Part shown: positions 63,585-64,000 of the stretch, in pieces | How the letters are laid out: every line of letters starts with the position of its first letter | Numbering within the stretch: the first letter of the stretch is position 1 | Source: Spongiibacter tropicus DSM 19543 | GTDB lineage: Bacteria > Pseudomonadota > Gammaproteobacteria > Pseudomonadales > Spongiibacteraceae | DNA: 64,000 nt | Direction of reading: 5' to 3' | Assembly (NCBI RefSeq): GCF_000420325.1 | Contig: NZ_ATUS01000003.1 | Location: 124,001-188,000, forward strand | Notes under the pieces: generated by a model | Told to the model about the DNA's origin: nothing | Database searches by the model: none | Seen by the model: the letters and a program-made list of their open reading frames with translations, nothing else | Program-made: the position numbers and the translations under genes

Positions 63585-64000
63585 ATGCTCGACCCGATTA
63601 CCCTTGCCGAAAAAGGTCTGATTCCAGACACCCTGATCCGTCGTGGCATTCGCCGACAACTGCAGGAACGCTTGGAACAGGAGGGTCGCGACGACCTCAA
63701 TGCCAGCGAGCGCCGCCGCCGTGAATTCCGGCAGGCCTTGCGCCAATCTGAAATCGCCGTCAATACCGACGACGCCAACAGCCAGCACTACGAAGTGCCC
63801 GCCGGACTGTTTGAGCTGATGCTGGGCCGCCGTCTGAAATACTCCAGTTGCTGGTGGGACGACAACTGCAACTCACTGGACCAGTCAGAAGACGCCATGC
63901 TGGCGATGTATGTGCAGCGCGCCCAATTGCAGGACGGACAGCGGATTCTGGAGTTGGGCTGCGGCTGGGGCAGCTTCTGTCTTTGGGCAGCTGAGCAGTT
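63585..64000 (+). CDS. CFA-synthase-family SAM methyltransferase, N-terminal part
   Basis: The gene runs off the right edge; 138 residues are visible. GGAG lies 7 nt before the ATG. The segment QHYEVPAGLFELMLGRRLKY then SSCWW is typical of cyclopropane-fatty-acyl-phospholipid synthases. SAM motif I is LELGCGWGSFCLW (about 123-135). It could cyclopropanate or methylate membrane lipids. The catalytic C-terminal region is not visible. Confidence 0.88.
   Translation, partial: MLDPITLAEKGLIPDTLIRRGIRRQLQERLEQEGRDDLNASERRRREFRQALRQSEIAVNTDDANSQHYEVPAGLFELMLGRRLKYSSCWWDDNCNSLDQSEDAMLAMYVQRAQLQDGQRILELGCGWGSFCLWAAEQ

Noticed and set aside
1-64000. Insertion sequences, prophage, attachment sites, rRNA or tRNA genes
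   Set aside because: No transposase, integrase or phage gene is seen on either strand, and I recognised no RNA-gene sequence. Small RNAs cannot be excluded by eye.

Overview
The window reads as chromosome of a motile, aerobic, probably marine gammaproteobacterium. This is inference from gene order: flgBCDEFGHIJKL-fliC-flaG-fliD with divergent flgA-flgM-flgN follows the Pseudomonas-like pattern, and AlgP, a DUF1244 protein and SpeD2/SpeE2-type enzymes sit nearby. A Spongiibacteraceae/Cellvibrionales-type host would fit, but no rRNA or tRNA gene is present to test it.

Layout. (1) 1-14.5 kb: flagellar rod, hook, ring, filament and cap genes on the minus strand, with flgA, flgM and flgN on plus. 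Sigma-54 sites precede flgB, flgA and fliD, and sigma-28 sites precede fliC and flgM. (2) 14.5-17.2 kb: dinB with a LexA box, two small conserved genes and a histone H1-like AlgP protein. (3) 17.2-26.8 kb: a CoA-ester catabolic block with a LuxR-type regulator, SDR, acyl-CoA ligase, thioesterase, paired acyl-CoA dehydrogenases, a DUF35 protein and a thiolase-fold protein. The last four resemble the ChsE/ChsH2/Ltp2 set of steroid side-chain degradation. (4) 26.9-36.8 kb: msrA and polyamine genes (speD, speE, an Arg/Lys-type decarboxylase and an alanine-racemase-fold ornithine decarboxylase). Between the two decarboxylases lies an unusual operon of a repeat/OmpA surface protein and a TpsB-like barrel protein. 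(5) 36.9-41.6 kb: housekeeping and orphan genes (a 60-aa protein, GspF-like, membrane J-protein, HtpX, class II aldolase, a small acidic porin). (6) 41.7-60 kb: a large catabolic island. It has an eight-gene minus-strand operon (membrane protein, SDR, Rieske oxygenase, OYE/FAD reductase, amidohydrolase, SDR, SnoaL-like, OYE), a divergent AraC regulator and a TonB-dependent receptor. A second operon carries Rieske, 3-alpha-HSD-like SDR and SDR genes, followed by an LLM oxidoreductase and a TetR regulator with a sterol-desaturase-family protein. (7) 60-64 kb: hrpB, an alpha/beta hydrolase and the start of a CFA-synthase-family methyltransferase.

Regions 3 and 6 can be read together as uptake and stepwise oxidation of a polycyclic isoprenoid, such as a steroid or terpenoid. 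The receptor would import it, Rieske enzymes hydroxylate it, SDR and OYE enzymes process ketones and double bonds, and the CoA block shortens side chains. The substrate cannot be fixed from sequence. The most unusual items are the OmpA/TpsB-like pair, the thiolase-fold protein lacking canonical thiolase residues, the long-linker Rieske proteins, a 14-bp motif shared by two promoter regions of the island, and an apparently leaderless tetR.
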